From NCBI RefSeq assembly GCF_040567655.1, contig NZ_JBEXAC010000003.1, forward strand, positions 372,001 to 436,000: a stretch of 64,000 nucleotides of DNA, read 5' to 3'. Positions within the stretch are counted from its first letter, which is position 1. Every line of letters starts with the position of its first letter. Origin of the DNA: Chitinophaga sp. H8 (GTDB taxonomy: Bacteria; Bacteroidota; Bacteroidia; Chitinophagales; Chitinophagaceae). Shown here in pieces: positions 35,972 to 45,134 of this stretch. The notes under the pieces are model-generated. The model saw only the letters and a list, made by a program, of their open reading frames with translations, searched no databases and had not been told where the DNA came from. The position numbers and the translations under genes are program-made.

Positions 35972-37603
35972 ATGACAACAACTCTACGGACAGCATTCCG
36001 CATGCTTGTACTGGCCATTATTGTGCTGGTAAGTTCAAACGCTCATGCCCAGTTAAAAGTGGGTAAAAATCCGGCCACTATACAGAAATCCGCTATCCTG
36101 GAACTCGAAGCCGACAAACAGGGGTTATTACTGCCCCGCCTGACCAGTTTTACTGGTATCAATGCCGCTATAGGCGCTGCTGCAGTAGACGGTATGATCG
36201 TATACTTGCAGGATGCTACTCCTGCCAACAGTGGCTTGTATCTGCGCCAGGGAGGCAACTGGGTAAAAATTGCCAGTGCTTCCAGCGCATTAGCCAACTG
36301 GTCATTAAAAGGTAATTCAGGGACAGACCCTGTTAATGACTATATCGGTACAGCAGATAATGTGGATCTTTCTATCCGCAGAGACGGTACGGAAGCCATC
36401 AGAGTCACTACCGGCGGGAATGTAGCACTGAAGCAGGTAGCTGCTATAACGGACAATAGCATCCGTGAAGTATTGATCATTCAGACAGATGGTACTATTG
36501 TAAAGCGAGAACTACCAGTGTCGGCATTTAACAGCTTACTTGCCAATGTAAGCGCAGCGGCCAACACCACCAATCAAACCTTTAACATCACGGAGGATGT
36601 TGCTACCGGGAAGATTACCATTAATGCGCCTGTAATGGATGGTACCGGCACCAAAACCTATGGTTTCTTCCAGAAGAGCGATTGGGATAAGCTGCAGAAC
36701 CTTACCAATGGTAATGGATTTACCATTGGTGACCTTATTACAGCTGCCGGCACAGAAGCCGTAAAAGGTGCTGCAGTAAGTTTTAATACGGTAACGCAGA
36801 AATATGAAATGCGGCTGGTGGCGGCATCTGCTACAGAGAATGGTATTGTTACTACCGGTGCACAGGAATTTGCTGGTGTAAAAACATTTAAGGATATCGT
36901 AAAGCTTGGTTCCGTAGCTACTGCAGCGGCTCCTGCGCCAGGTACTCCTTACCAGGTATTAGTCCAAAATGGTACAAATGAAATTGAAAAACGCGCGGTG
37001 AATATGGAAGCACTGGAAACTGCCGTACAGAAAATCCAGGCTGGCCCTGCGGCAACGGATGTTACCAGCGGTACTGATGTAGCATTTGTTACGGCTACTA
37101 CAGGGACCGACTTTAATATCATGGCTAACGGAGCTACTAAAACAGTGAATTTTAATTTACCCGATGCCACCGGTGCAGCTGGTGCAGAAGCCAGAGGGGT
37201 GGTGTCAAAAACGGCACAGTCCTTTGCTGGGGATAAGAGTTTCGTGAATAATGTAGCGGTGGGAGGTGTAACAGCTGCTAACTCTACTTTACAGGTAACC
37301 GGCTCTGTAGCCATGGCTATCAAAACCATTACCAGCGCTCAGTCGCCCTACACCATTACTGATAAGGACAATACCGTACTGGCAGATGCAACTACTGCCG
37401 CTGTAGTGCTGAATCTGCCTGCACCCGTTACCGGAAGAATGTATACTATTAAGAAAATAGGTACAGGTGATATTGATAAACAGATCACGATCAATGGTGG
37501 TGGTGCCATGATTGAAGGAGGTACTGATTATAAAATATTCAATGATTGGACTTTTATTACCATTCAAAGTGATGGTACTAACTGGTACATTATCAAGAAA
37601 TAA
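35972..37603 (+). CDS. Tail-fibre-like secreted surface protein
   Basis: 543 residues with a signal peptide (TAFRMLVLAIIVLVSSNAHAQ). The mature N-terminus LKVGKNPATIQKSAILELE followed by DKQGLLLPRL is the standard opening of Bacteroidota tail-fibre-like surface proteins. The body is low-complexity, rich in Ala/Gly/Thr/Asn beta strands (GVKTFKDIVKLGSVATAA, AVGGVTAANSTLQVTGSV), as expected for trimeric beta-helical stems. The C-terminus ends in FITIQSDGTNWYIIKK, also a phage-fibre-like signature. It is a likely adhesin or appendage fibre at the cell surface. It is the first of three co-oriented genes with its paralogue at 37685. Confidence 0.75.
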   Translation: MTTTLRTAFRMLVLAIIVLVSSNAHAQLKVGKNPATIQKSAILELEADKQGLLLPRLTSFTGINAAIGAAAVDGMIVYLQDATPANSGLYLRQGGNWVKIASASSALANWSLKGNSGTDPVNDYIGTADNVDLSIRRDGTEAIRVTTGGNVALKQVAAITDNSIREVLIIQTDGTIVKRELPVSAFNSLLANVSAAANTTNQTFNITEDVATGKITINAPVMDGTGTKTYGFFQKSDWDKLQNLTNGNGFTIGDLITAAGTEAVKGAAVSFNTVTQKYEMRLVAASATENGIVTTGAQEFAGVKTFKDIVKLGSVATAAAPAPGTPYQVLVQNGTNEIEKRAVNMEALETAVQKIQAGPAATDVTSGTDVAFVTATTGTDFNIMANGATKTVNFNLPDATGAAGAEARGVVSKTAQSFAGDKSFVNNVAVGGVTAANSTLQVTGSVAMAIKTITSAQSPYTITDKDNTVLADATTAAVVLNLPAPVTGRMYTIKKIGTGDIDKQITINGGGAMIEGGTDYKIFNDWTFITIQSDGTNWYIIKK

Positions 37604-37610
37604 AATGTTA

Positions 37611-37648
37611 CCGGTAACAGTATCCCGTATACCCGATCCTGTTACCGG
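37611..37648 (+). terminator. Hairpin between the two fibre-like genes
   Basis: The 10-bp perfect stem CCGGTAACAG/CTGTTACCGG (37611-37620 with 37639-37648) has an 18-nt loop and is followed by an A/T-rich stretch without a pure T-run. It may be partial attenuation between the genes. Confidence 0.5.
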
Positions 37649-37684
37649 CATTTATATTTTCTCCTGATTATCCAATCGTGATAT

Positions 37685-39202
37685 ATGAAAGCTTTGAAAT
37701 TTATTGCGGGCAGCTGCCTGCTCTGGATAGGTATATTGTCATCTGCCGTGTTGCATGGTCAGCAGCTCAAGCTGGGTAATGCACCGGCAGTGCTGGAAAA
37801 GTCGGCATTACTTGAATTGAATAGTGACAAACAGGGATTATGGTTACCCCGTGTGAGTGATTATACTGTAACGCCACTGAATACTGCACCAGATGGTATG
37901 CTGATTTACTACGTCCCGGAAAAATGCATTTACATCAGAAAGAACGGTAACTGGCAAAAAGTGCTGGATGGTGCCAATGGTGTTACTTCCGTTGGTCTGT
38001 CCTTGCCGGCTGCTATTTTTAATATTACTACTGCTACTGTTACTTCCAGTGGTGTACTTACTGCTTCCCTGGTAAATAAGCCGGCCAATACTGTTTTTGC
38101 AGGCCCGGCTACAGGGGCGGATAATACCCCGGCTTTCCGGTCGCTGGTGGCAGCAGATATTCCTTCACTGGATGCTGTCAAATTAATAAGTGGTGGTAAT
38201 AATAAACTGCTTTCTACCAATGGTACGGGAACTGTTGCCTGGATAGACAAGAGCACTTTTTTAGGTAATACCTTAAACAATGGCAGGATATGGGTGGGAG
38301 ATGCGGCCAATGTGGCCCAGCCTGTTGCCCTGACCGGAGATGTAGGTGTCAGCAATACTGGTGTTACCACTATTGCTGCTAATAGTATCACTACTACCAA
38401 GCTCCTCAACAGTAATGTTACCCTGGCCAAACTGGCGGATGGAGGCCCCAATCAGGTACTTACAACTACTGCAGCCGGCAAACCGCAATGGGAAAATAAA
38501 ACAGATATAGTAGAAGGATGGGCATTAAATGGAAATACCAATGCCACCGCTGCTAATTTTCTGGGTACCTCTAATGATGTTCCTTTTACCATTAAGACGA
38601 ATGGCATAGAGGTGATTCAATTCAGAACCGGAGTAGGGGCTCCCGGGAATGTTACTGCACTGGTCAATGGGGCATCACCATTTAACAGTCATCCATTTAC
38701 TATACGGGCTAATGGGAATGATATTCTTGCGTTTGAAGATGCTGCCGGTACTCCCAAATGGCATTGGAACATATTAGGAGGAGGGTTGAATTTTGTGGAA
38801 TCTAACGTACTGCCTGATGGTGATTTTAGGTTGTTCTTAAAAAGCGGGGGTAATGTAGGAATAGGTACCAGTAATCCTGTTGCTAAACTGGATGTGAACG
38901 GTAGTTTGTCGTTACCAATAAGGACTGTAACAGGTAATGGTACAGTGAATGTTGATGTGAATGATTATACCCTTGTTGTGGCTAATACGGGTACTATTAC
39001 GCTTGCCTTACCCAATCCCAATACCTGTGAAGGAAGGATTTATAATATCAAACGGTTTTCAAATAACACGATAAGGGTATCTACAGGAGCAGGGAATATT
39101 GATGGAGATAATTCACCGATTAATCTTCCTAACAACGCTAAACGGTGTTTTACTTTCCAGTCTGATGGCACTAACTGGTATATTATCTCGGAAAATTATT
39201 AA
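37685..39202 (+). CDS. Tail-fibre-like secreted surface protein, paralogue
   Basis: 505 residues with a signal peptide (AGSCLLWIGILSSAVLHGQ). It shares the opening with the upstream gene (LKLGNAPAVLEKSALLELN, then DKQGLWLPRV) and the ending FTFQSDGTNWYII, while the middle differs. It contains NVGIGTSNPVAKLDVNGSL, a motif typical of trimerising tail-fibre and intramolecular-chaperone-containing proteins, but no peptidase S74 chaperone domain is visible. It is probably an adhesin or fibre. The pair looks like a duplication with divergence of the central stem, as in surface-variation loci. The stop is 20 bp before the likely start of the T9SS protein. Confidence 0.75.
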   Translation: MKALKFIAGSCLLWIGILSSAVLHGQQLKLGNAPAVLEKSALLELNSDKQGLWLPRVSDYTVTPLNTAPDGMLIYYVPEKCIYIRKNGNWQKVLDGANGVTSVGLSLPAAIFNITTATVTSSGVLTASLVNKPANTVFAGPATGADNTPAFRSLVAADIPSLDAVKLISGGNNKLLSTNGTGTVAWIDKSTFLGNTLNNGRIWVGDAANVAQPVALTGDVGVSNTGVTTIAANSITTTKLLNSNVTLAKLADGGPNQVLTTTAAGKPQWENKTDIVEGWALNGNTNATAANFLGTSNDVPFTIKTNGIEVIQFRTGVGAPGNVTALVNGASPFNSHPFTIRANGNDILAFEDAAGTPKWHWNILGGGLNFVESNVLPDGDFRLFLKSGGNVGIGTSNPVAKLDVNGSLSLPIRTVTGNGTVNVDVNDYTLVVANTGTITLALPNPNTCEGRIYNIKRFSNNTIRVSTGAGNIDGDNSPINLPNNAKRCFTFQSDGTNWYIISENY

Positions 39203-39222
39203 TACCCCATAAAAAGAATCCT

Positions 39223-40797
39223 CTGAAACATTTTTTATTCATATTGCTTTTAGCCAGCTTAATTAACAATACGGTTTTTGCCCAGCAGGCGGTGTATATC
39301 CCTGCTGATGGTAAAGTATGGAGCTATGGGGATGTAGCTGTTTTTGGCGATATGCGCAATGAAGGTACACTTGGTTCATCCGCGGCTACCACCCTGTATT
39401 TTATGGGTAAAAGGTGGATTAACGGAAACGGGGCTACGCTTCCGGTGGAAGGGCAGGGAGGGATGTTCCGTTTTACGGGGAATAATATCTTGTATGGCAC
39501 AGTAGGGCAGCAGTTATTAGCCGGTGGTTATAATGTGGCTAGTAAAACGGGTGCCAGCTTTCCTAATCTGGAAGTGAATAATGCAGCGGGGATATTACTG
39601 GATGACCTGAATGACCTGAAAATTATACACCACTTGCATTTCAGCAGCGGGCATATTTTTCTAAATGGATGGAACCTGGAAGTAGGGGATCATGACCCGG
39701 GTACTATTACCGGGTATAGTGATCAGCGATTTGTAGTAACCGGCACCGGCCCGGCCGGTGGGTACCTTTACCGGGCGCAATTAACCGGGGCCAGCGGCAA
39801 TGTTGTTTTTCCCGTTGGCACTGCCTTGCAGCATTATACACCTGTGGCGATCGCACAAAAAGGTGCGCCGGATGATTTTAAAGTAAGGGTATTTGATCAG
39901 GTATACCGGGAGGCGGTAAGTGGGGCTATCATAGCAGACAGCTTTGTATACAAAACCTGGAATATAGGGCGTGTGCAAAATACTGATGGGGAAGCAGCTA
40001 TTACCTTGCAACACATAGATGCTGCTGAATCACCCACGTATGCGGCCAACAGGGAACGAAGTTTTATTACGCGTTTTATAGATAATTCCTGGAACCTGGA
40101 GGATACCACAGGCACTAAACCTGTTCCAGGTACCTTATCTACCGGCAGTGCGCTGCAGCCGGCAACGATGCAAACACGTACGATTACCTCCGGGTTGGGT
40201 ACAAACGAATTTTTTGCCAAAACAACCAATGTGCTGTCTGACAGGCCACCGGCAACATTTATGCGGTTTGATGCTTATCGTATATCCGTATACTTTGTAC
40301 AGCTGGAATGGAGCACTATAAAAGAATTTAATAACCTGCAATTTGAAATAGAACGTAAGCTGGATAATGAGGAGGACTTTACAAGGATTGCCACTATACC
40401 CACGCTTGCTGTAAATGGGAATAGCAATATTTTGCTGAATTACGAGTTCAGGGATGCCAATAGTTATGATGGATGGAGTTACTACCGGATTAAGGCCGTT
40501 TCCCGTAATGGAAAATATGTTTATACTACCATCAGGGCGGTACCTCCTATGATACAGATAGATGTATATCCTAATCCCAATGCAGGCCAGTTTAAAGTAC
40601 GCATGCATGGTATACGTACGCCTATGTTACTGCAGATCACGGACGTTTGGGGACAGGTAGTACGTCAGCAGGAGATTTTAACCAATGGCGAAGTAGAGAT
40701 CAGGAATATGCCTGCAGGTACTTATTTCCTGGTAATGTATCATAAAGCTACCCAGGTAATAGGCTACCGTTGTAAGGTAATAGTGATAGATCATTGA
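39223..40797 (+). CDS. T9SS-sorted surface protein, likely CTG start
   Basis: About 525 residues. The frame from TTG at 39244 gives only a truncated signal peptide, while a CTG at 39223 yields MKHFLFILLLASLINNTVFA, a complete signal peptide with cleavage before QQA, so a CTG start is more likely. An N-terminal beta domain (AVYIPADGKVWSYGDVAVFG) continues into a region with GNVVFPVGT. Residues ~340-450 resemble a fibronectin-type or Big-like domain (VQLEWSTIKEFNNLQFEIER). The C-terminal ~75 residues are the T9SS sorting domain (IDVYPNPNAGQFKVRM, LQITDVWGQVV, MPAGTYFLVMYH). It is exported through the type IX secretion system to the surface, where it could attach or display the fibre proteins encoded just upstream (inference). 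Confidence 0.8.
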   Translation: MKHFLFILLLASLINNTVFAQQAVYIPADGKVWSYGDVAVFGDMRNEGTLGSSAATTLYFMGKRWINGNGATLPVEGQGGMFRFTGNNILYGTVGQQLLAGGYNVASKTGASFPNLEVNNAAGILLDDLNDLKIIHHLHFSSGHIFLNGWNLEVGDHDPGTITGYSDQRFVVTGTGPAGGYLYRAQLTGASGNVVFPVGTALQHYTPVAIAQKGAPDDFKVRVFDQVYREAVSGAIIADSFVYKTWNIGRVQNTDGEAAITLQHIDAAESPTYAANRERSFITRFIDNSWNLEDTTGTKPVPGTLSTGSALQPATMQTRTITSGLGTNEFFAKTTNVLSDRPPATFMRFDAYRISVYFVQLEWSTIKEFNNLQFEIERKLDNEEDFTRIATIPTLAVNGNSNILLNYEFRDANSYDGWSYYRIKAVSRNGKYVYTTIRAVPPMIQIDVYPNPNAGQFKVRMHGIRTPMLLQITDVWGQVVRQQEILTNGEVEIRNMPAGTYFLVMYHKATQVIGYRCKVIVIDH

Positions 40798-40798
40798 T

Positions 40799-40829
40799 TT
40801 GCTTTTTTCCTATAATTACTTCAATTTTG
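40799..40829 (+). promoter_or_regulatory. Promoter of cmk
   Basis: A TTG (40799-40801) is followed by a 20-nt spacer and CAATTTTG (40822-40829), one mismatch from TAnnTTTG. It is 47 nt before the cmk start codon. Confidence 0.5.
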
Positions 40830-40876
40830 TACCATCTTTCACGTAGGCTTGCTGCATTATTGAAAACGCTGGGATT

Positions 40877-41566
40877 TTGAAGAAAATTATAATCACGATA
40901 GATGGTTACTCTTCCTGTGGCAAGAGTACATTGGCTAAACAACTGGCCAAACAGCTGGGATATGTGTATATTGACAGTGGAGCCATGTATCGTGCTATCA
41001 CGTTATACTTTATCCAAAACAGGGTAGATTGGGCAGATACAAAAGCGGTGAAAGCTGCACTGAAAAATGTAACATTGGAATTTAACCCGAATCCGGTTAC
41101 GGGGCAGTCAGAAATGTATCTGAATGGTGAAAATGTGGAACACTTTATCCGGGAAATGATTGTAGCAGAAAAGGTAAGTGAGGTAGCAGCGGTAAAAGAA
41201 GTGCGTGAGTTTGCAGTAGCCCAGCAGCAGCAAATGGGGAATAAAAAGGGGCTGGTGATGGATGGCCGGGACATAGGGACCGTAGTATTTCCCCAGGCTG
41301 AGTTAAAGATATTTATGACTGCAGAGCCAGCTATCCGGGTAGAACGGCGTTTCAAAGAGCTGTATGCTAAAAACAAGCACGTTACTATAGAAGAAGTAAA
41401 GGAAAATCTGGAGTTAAGGGATTATATTGATGCTAACCGTGAAATAAGCCCTTTGCGTAAAGCGGAGGATGCTATAATACTGGATAACAGTCAGTTAAGC
41501 ATGGGGGATCAGCTTGAGTTGGTCATGCAGTGGGTAGAAGACGCCATTATGGCCCATACTTCTTAA
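40877..41566 (+). CDS. cmk: Cytidylate kinase
   Basis: 229 residues, family-normal. It phosphorylates CMP and dCMP with ATP in the cytoplasm. The P-loop GYSSCGKST lies at residues 10-18; the further CMP-binding signature is DSGAMYRAITLY; GRDIGTVVFP and the C-terminal LRDYIDANREISPL match Cmk. The start is a TTG codon; no upstream ATG is in frame before a stop, and the protein begins at the standard MKKIIITIDG. In Bacteroidota cmk sits in varied contexts; here it follows the T9SS protein gene but has its own promoter. Confidence 0.95.
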   Translation: MKKIIITIDGYSSCGKSTLAKQLAKQLGYVYIDSGAMYRAITLYFIQNRVDWADTKAVKAALKNVTLEFNPNPVTGQSEMYLNGENVEHFIREMIVAEKVSEVAAVKEVREFAVAQQQQMGNKKGLVMDGRDIGTVVFPQAELKIFMTAEPAIRVERRFKELYAKNKHVTIEEVKENLELRDYIDANREISPLRKAEDAIILDNSQLSMGDQLELVMQWVEDAIMAHTS

Positions 41567-42188
41567 AACTTTTTTTCCTTTTATTAAAAGTGTTTTATAC
41601 ATTTGCTTTGTTCACCCGAACGAAGGGGAGAACGTCTCCGTAATAATTACCAGATCCTGCCGAATTTCCTGTACAACCTTTGTGTTTGCATTGTTATTTC
41701 AACCTGTATCAACACACGCGTTTAATAATTTCCAACCTTATCCATCCTGAAAAGCTATGCTTTTGGTCTTGTGTATTACCGTCAGTTTACGGTGGTGAGT
41801 GGTTTTGCGCAAATGAATAACTGGCAGATTGGAGCTGTTGTAAATGTATATGGAAGTATACAGTGCGATTTTTTAGGAAAAAATTTATCCTAACTATATC
41901 CCAAAGACCCTTTGCTATTAACCGTTTAGAAATTTAGTACTTATCATATAAGTAGCTTTCGGCAAGTCCTTCTGCTTGCTGCAGGCAGAAAGTTTAATGT
42001 GGAATAGGTTGGCTTGCCAACTGACTTTCATATTTTCAGTAGGTGTATTCGGTTAATAGGAAGAAGGGGCGAATTCTTTCGCCCTTTCGCTATTTGTGGA
42101 ACCGGAGAAAGATTATAGGTGGCAACCAGTGGCCGGCTGACATTTCACCAGGAAAAATATTTATCTTGTGTTATTACGCAGCTGATCC
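41567..42188 (+). other. Gene-free hairpin-rich region with a promoter box (possible RNA)
   Basis: No reading frame is convincing in these 622 bp. A perfect -7 box TACATTTG (41598-41605), without clear -33, points to transcription start near 41612. Six hairpins follow: GGAGA/TCTCC (41627-41639), AAAAGC/GCTTTT (41750-41764), ACCGT/ACGGT (41778-41793), TTCTGC/GCAGAA (41970-41990), a perfect GTTGGCTTGCCAAC (42008-42021), and GGGCGAA/TTCGCCC (42067-42084) followed by TTT. This may be a small RNA ending at the last hairpin, a long 5' leader of the kinase gene, or a decayed gene. No family was recognised. Confidence 0.4.
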
Positions 42189-44138
42189 ATGTCTAGAATA
42201 GGTGTATGTTTTTTATTGGCCTTGCTTTTAGGGATTAGCCGGGAAATCTCTGCCCAGGATTCTGCCCGGGTATACAGTACCCTGGATTCTGTGAGAAGGT
42301 TATCGAATGATACCAGCAAAGTGAGCCTCTTAGTGGCCAAAGGTAAAACGATGAGCCGCTTTTTTGACTCCCGGAAAATAGAGAATCCCTTTTTTCAGGA
42401 GGCCATTGCCCTGGGATTGCGCCTGAAAGATAGCCACGGGCTGGCAACGGCATACAATGAAATAGGCATCTCTAAAAGAAATAAGTCCCAATACATCCTG
42501 GCACTGGATTACCACGAAAAGGCAATCAAGTACGCAGAAGAAACAAAAGATGATCAGCTGATCAGCTTTTCCCTTAACAATGCGGGGGTAGACTGCAGGC
42601 GTATGGATAAGCTGGAGGAGGGCTTTGATTACCATTTCAGGGCATTGCAGGTGGCCGAAAAAATCAATGACATCCGTAATATTTGTGTAGCTACCAACAG
42701 CATCGGTAATATTCAGCTGACAACAGAGAAGTACGAAGATGCGCTCCGCCATTTTACTAAGGCGCTACAGCTGGAGGAAGATAGTAAAAACGATCTGGGA
42801 GTAGCGATTAATCTGGGTAATATTGGATATGCTTACCAGGGGTTAAAAAAGACAGATCTGGCCATTGAGTTTTTCAAGCGCTCCCTGGCCTGGAATCAAA
42901 AGGCGAAAAGGATCATAGGTATTGCGATATGTTATAATGCGCTGGGGGCAGCTTACCAGGACAAAAAGGACTACCCTACGGCTATGGAATACCTGCAAAA
43001 AGCGCTGGAGGTAAATGATCAGGTGGATGATAAAGTACATGTGGCAGAAAGTTATCTGAGTATCGGGAAGCTACTGGAATTGGAGAAAAAGCACGACGAG
43101 GCACACCGCTACCTGCAGAAATCAATAGAAGTAAGCCAGTTCTGGGGGTTTAAGTATATGTTGATGGAGGCTTATAAAGCACTGGCGGCCAATTATAAAT
43201 CCAGTGGTGAGTTTGAAAAGTCGCTGGCAGCCATGGACAAATCACTGGTCTATAAAGATAGTATCCTGGACGAAAAGTCTACCATGGCACTGGCACAGAT
43301 GCAGGCCATTTATGAAGTAGACAGAAAAGACAACCAGATCCGGCTGCTGGAGCATGATAAGCAGATCAACGAGATGCGGACCAAGCGAAATGCGGTGTTT
43401 ATATTTTCGCTTACGGGGTTTCTGCTGATGTTAATAGTAGGAGGCTTCTATTACATACGTCACCGTAACCTGCGGGCTAAAAAACACACGCTGCAGTTGG
43501 AATTAAGGTCGCTGCGTTCCCAGATGAATCCGCATTTTATATTTAATTCCCTTAGCTCTATTCACCGGTATATATGGAGTAATAACCAGGAAGAAGCATC
43601 AGATTACCTGACCAAGTTTTCTAAGCTGATGCGGATGATCCTGGATAATACCCAGCATACTTTTATCTCGTTGAATAAAGAACTGGAATCCTTACAGCTT
43701 TACCTGGACCTTGAAAAATTACGTTGTAATGGTATTTTTGAGTACGAGATTTCCCTGGAAGGAGATATTAATGAGGAAGAAGTCTTGCTGCCACCTATGA
43801 TTATCCAGCCATATGTGGAAAATGCGATCTGGCATGGATTGGTGCATCAGTCAGGGCAGGGCATATTGACGATCCGGGTGGCGGTGAATGGTAAAACAAT
43901 GAGCTGTACTGTCACAGATAATGGTATAGGACGCAAAAAAGCGATGGAAATCAAGGCACGGAAAGGGCTACCCCACAATTCAATGGGCATGAAGGTGACT
44001 GAAGGCAGGATAGATTTGATCAGAAGAATGAATAATACCAAAGACGCACATGTAACGATAACAGACCTCGAAGATCCTGCAGGGGAGCCAGCAGGTACTA
44101 AGGTGGTCATCGTTTTACCTGTGGAATTTATATTCTAA
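42189..44138 (+). CDS. TPR-containing LytS/YehU-type sensor histidine kinase
   Basis: 649 residues. A signal sequence (MSRIGVCFLLALLLGISREISAQ) is followed by a periplasmic TPR array (~40-395, with repeats such as ALDYHEKAIKYAEETKDDQLISF and ATAYNEIGI). One TM segment (FIFSLTGFLLMLIVGGFYYI, ~402-421) follows. The cytoplasmic kinase domain (PF06580 type) has phosphoacceptor His449 in MNPHFIFNSL, the N box YVENAIWHGLVHQS and G1 box DNGIGRKKAM. Such kinases phosphorylate LytTR regulators; the partner is the next gene, 15 bp away. TPR sensors in Bacteroidota sense unknown cues. There is no HAMP domain or blue-light cofactor. Confidence 0.92.
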   Translation: MSRIGVCFLLALLLGISREISAQDSARVYSTLDSVRRLSNDTSKVSLLVAKGKTMSRFFDSRKIENPFFQEAIALGLRLKDSHGLATAYNEIGISKRNKSQYILALDYHEKAIKYAEETKDDQLISFSLNNAGVDCRRMDKLEEGFDYHFRALQVAEKINDIRNICVATNSIGNIQLTTEKYEDALRHFTKALQLEEDSKNDLGVAINLGNIGYAYQGLKKTDLAIEFFKRSLAWNQKAKRIIGIAICYNALGAAYQDKKDYPTAMEYLQKALEVNDQVDDKVHVAESYLSIGKLLELEKKHDEAHRYLQKSIEVSQFWGFKYMLMEAYKALAANYKSSGEFEKSLAAMDKSLVYKDSILDEKSTMALAQMQAIYEVDRKDNQIRLLEHDKQINEMRTKRNAVFIFSLTGFLLMLIVGGFYYIRHRNLRAKKHTLQLELRSLRSQMNPHFIFNSLSSIHRYIWSNNQEEASDYLTKFSKLMRMILDNTQHTFISLNKELESLQLYLDLEKLRCNGIFEYEISLEGDINEEEVLLPPMIIQPYVENAIWHGLVHQSGQGILTIRVAVNGKTMSCTVTDNGIGRKKAMEIKARKGLPHNSMGMKVTEGRIDLIRRMNNTKDAHVTITDLEDPAGEPAGTKVVIVLPVEFIF

Positions 44139-44153
44139 AAAACCTACAAACGC

Positions 44154-44918
44154 ATGAGTGAAATCAAAGCCATCATTGTCGATGATGAGCAACACTGCAT
44201 TGAAGCCCTGCAGACCATGTTACAAAAGAAGTGCCCGGAAGTTACGGTACTGGCAGGTGTGAAAAGTGTGCAGGAAGCCAAAGATCTGGTAGACGAGCTT
44301 CAGCCGGATCTGGTATTTCTTGATGTGGAAATGCCCCATCAGAACGGGTTTGAGTTGCTGAAAATGTATGACAAGGTGAATTTTGAAGTGATCTTTACAA
44401 CAGCCTATGAACAGTATGCCTTAAAAGCAATCAAGTTCAATGCACTCGATTACCTGTTGAAACCCTTCAGCATAAAAGAGCTGCAGGACGCCCTGGAAAA
44501 AGTAAAGGAAAAACAACAGACCAGGCTGAAAGACCATACTGTTTCCCCTTTGGAGATATTCATGCAAAACATGAAAACCCTCCAGCAAACACATAAAAAG
44601 ATAGCCCTGCCTACAATCAATGGATTGGTATTTATGCCCGTACAGAAGATCGTCCGTTGCGAATCTACCGGTAATTACACCAAAATATTTTTTACAGACA
44701 AGAAACACCTGATGGTGTCCAGGCCATTAAAAGAGTTTGAGGAGCTGTTGACAGACGTGGATTTTTTCCGGGTGCATAACTCCCATTTGATCAATTTGCA
44801 ACAGATGCAATCTTATATTCAGGGAGAAGGTGGTTTTGCACTTATGAGCGATGGTACGCAGGTAGAGGTGTCCAGAAGACGCAAAGCCGATTTCTTAAAA
44901 AAGGCGATGCAGTTTTGA
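44154..44918 (+). CDS. LytTR-family response regulator
   Basis: 254 residues. The N-terminal receiver domain has the acidic pocket DDEQH and phosphoacceptor Asp57 in LVFLDVEMPHQNGF; the KPF motif follows (LLKPFSIKEL). The C-terminal LytTR DNA-binding domain (~150-254) contains VQKIVRCESTGNYTKIFFTD and FFRVHNSHLINLQQMQSY. LytTR proteins bind direct repeats in promoters. It forms a two-gene operon with the sensor kinase (15-bp gap). Target genes are unknown; the gene-free region upstream of the kinase is one candidate. Confidence 0.94.
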   Translation: MSEIKAIIVDDEQHCIEALQTMLQKKCPEVTVLAGVKSVQEAKDLVDELQPDLVFLDVEMPHQNGFELLKMYDKVNFEVIFTTAYEQYALKAIKFNALDYLLKPFSIKELQDALEKVKEKQQTRLKDHTVSPLEIFMQNMKTLQQTHKKIALPTINGLVFMPVQKIVRCESTGNYTKIFFTDKKHLMVSRPLKEFEELLTDVDFFRVHNSHLINLQQMQSYIQGEGGFALMSDGTQVEVSRRRKADFLKKAMQF

Positions 44919-45081
44919 TTCCAGATTTAGCCATTTTAATACCACTTATTGGGAATAACCTACCGGATAATAAATAGCAGTTGCATCAGCTTTCCAGAAA
45001 GGGTATTTTTGATTACGATTTGAAAATTAACGCGATATAAAGATTTTTTTCTCTGCATTACTATGTTGATTAGCCCCAAAG

Positions 45082-45109
45082 AAAAAAGACACCTTCTGGT
45101 GTCTTTTTT
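45082..45109. terminator. Bidirectional terminator, LytTR/ispH
   Basis: AAAAAAGACACC TTCT GGTGTCTTTTTT forms a 12-bp perfect stem with a 4-nt loop between the convergent LytTR gene (ends 44918) and ispH (ends 45135). Both strands give a T-run. Confidence 0.92.
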
Positions 45110-45134
45110 GCGTAAGGTATTTAAAAGCAATGTG

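Noticed and set aside
35972..40797. Prophage tail module
   Set aside because: Proteins have Sec signal peptides and a T9SS sorting domain, and no capsid, terminase or baseplate genes are nearby.
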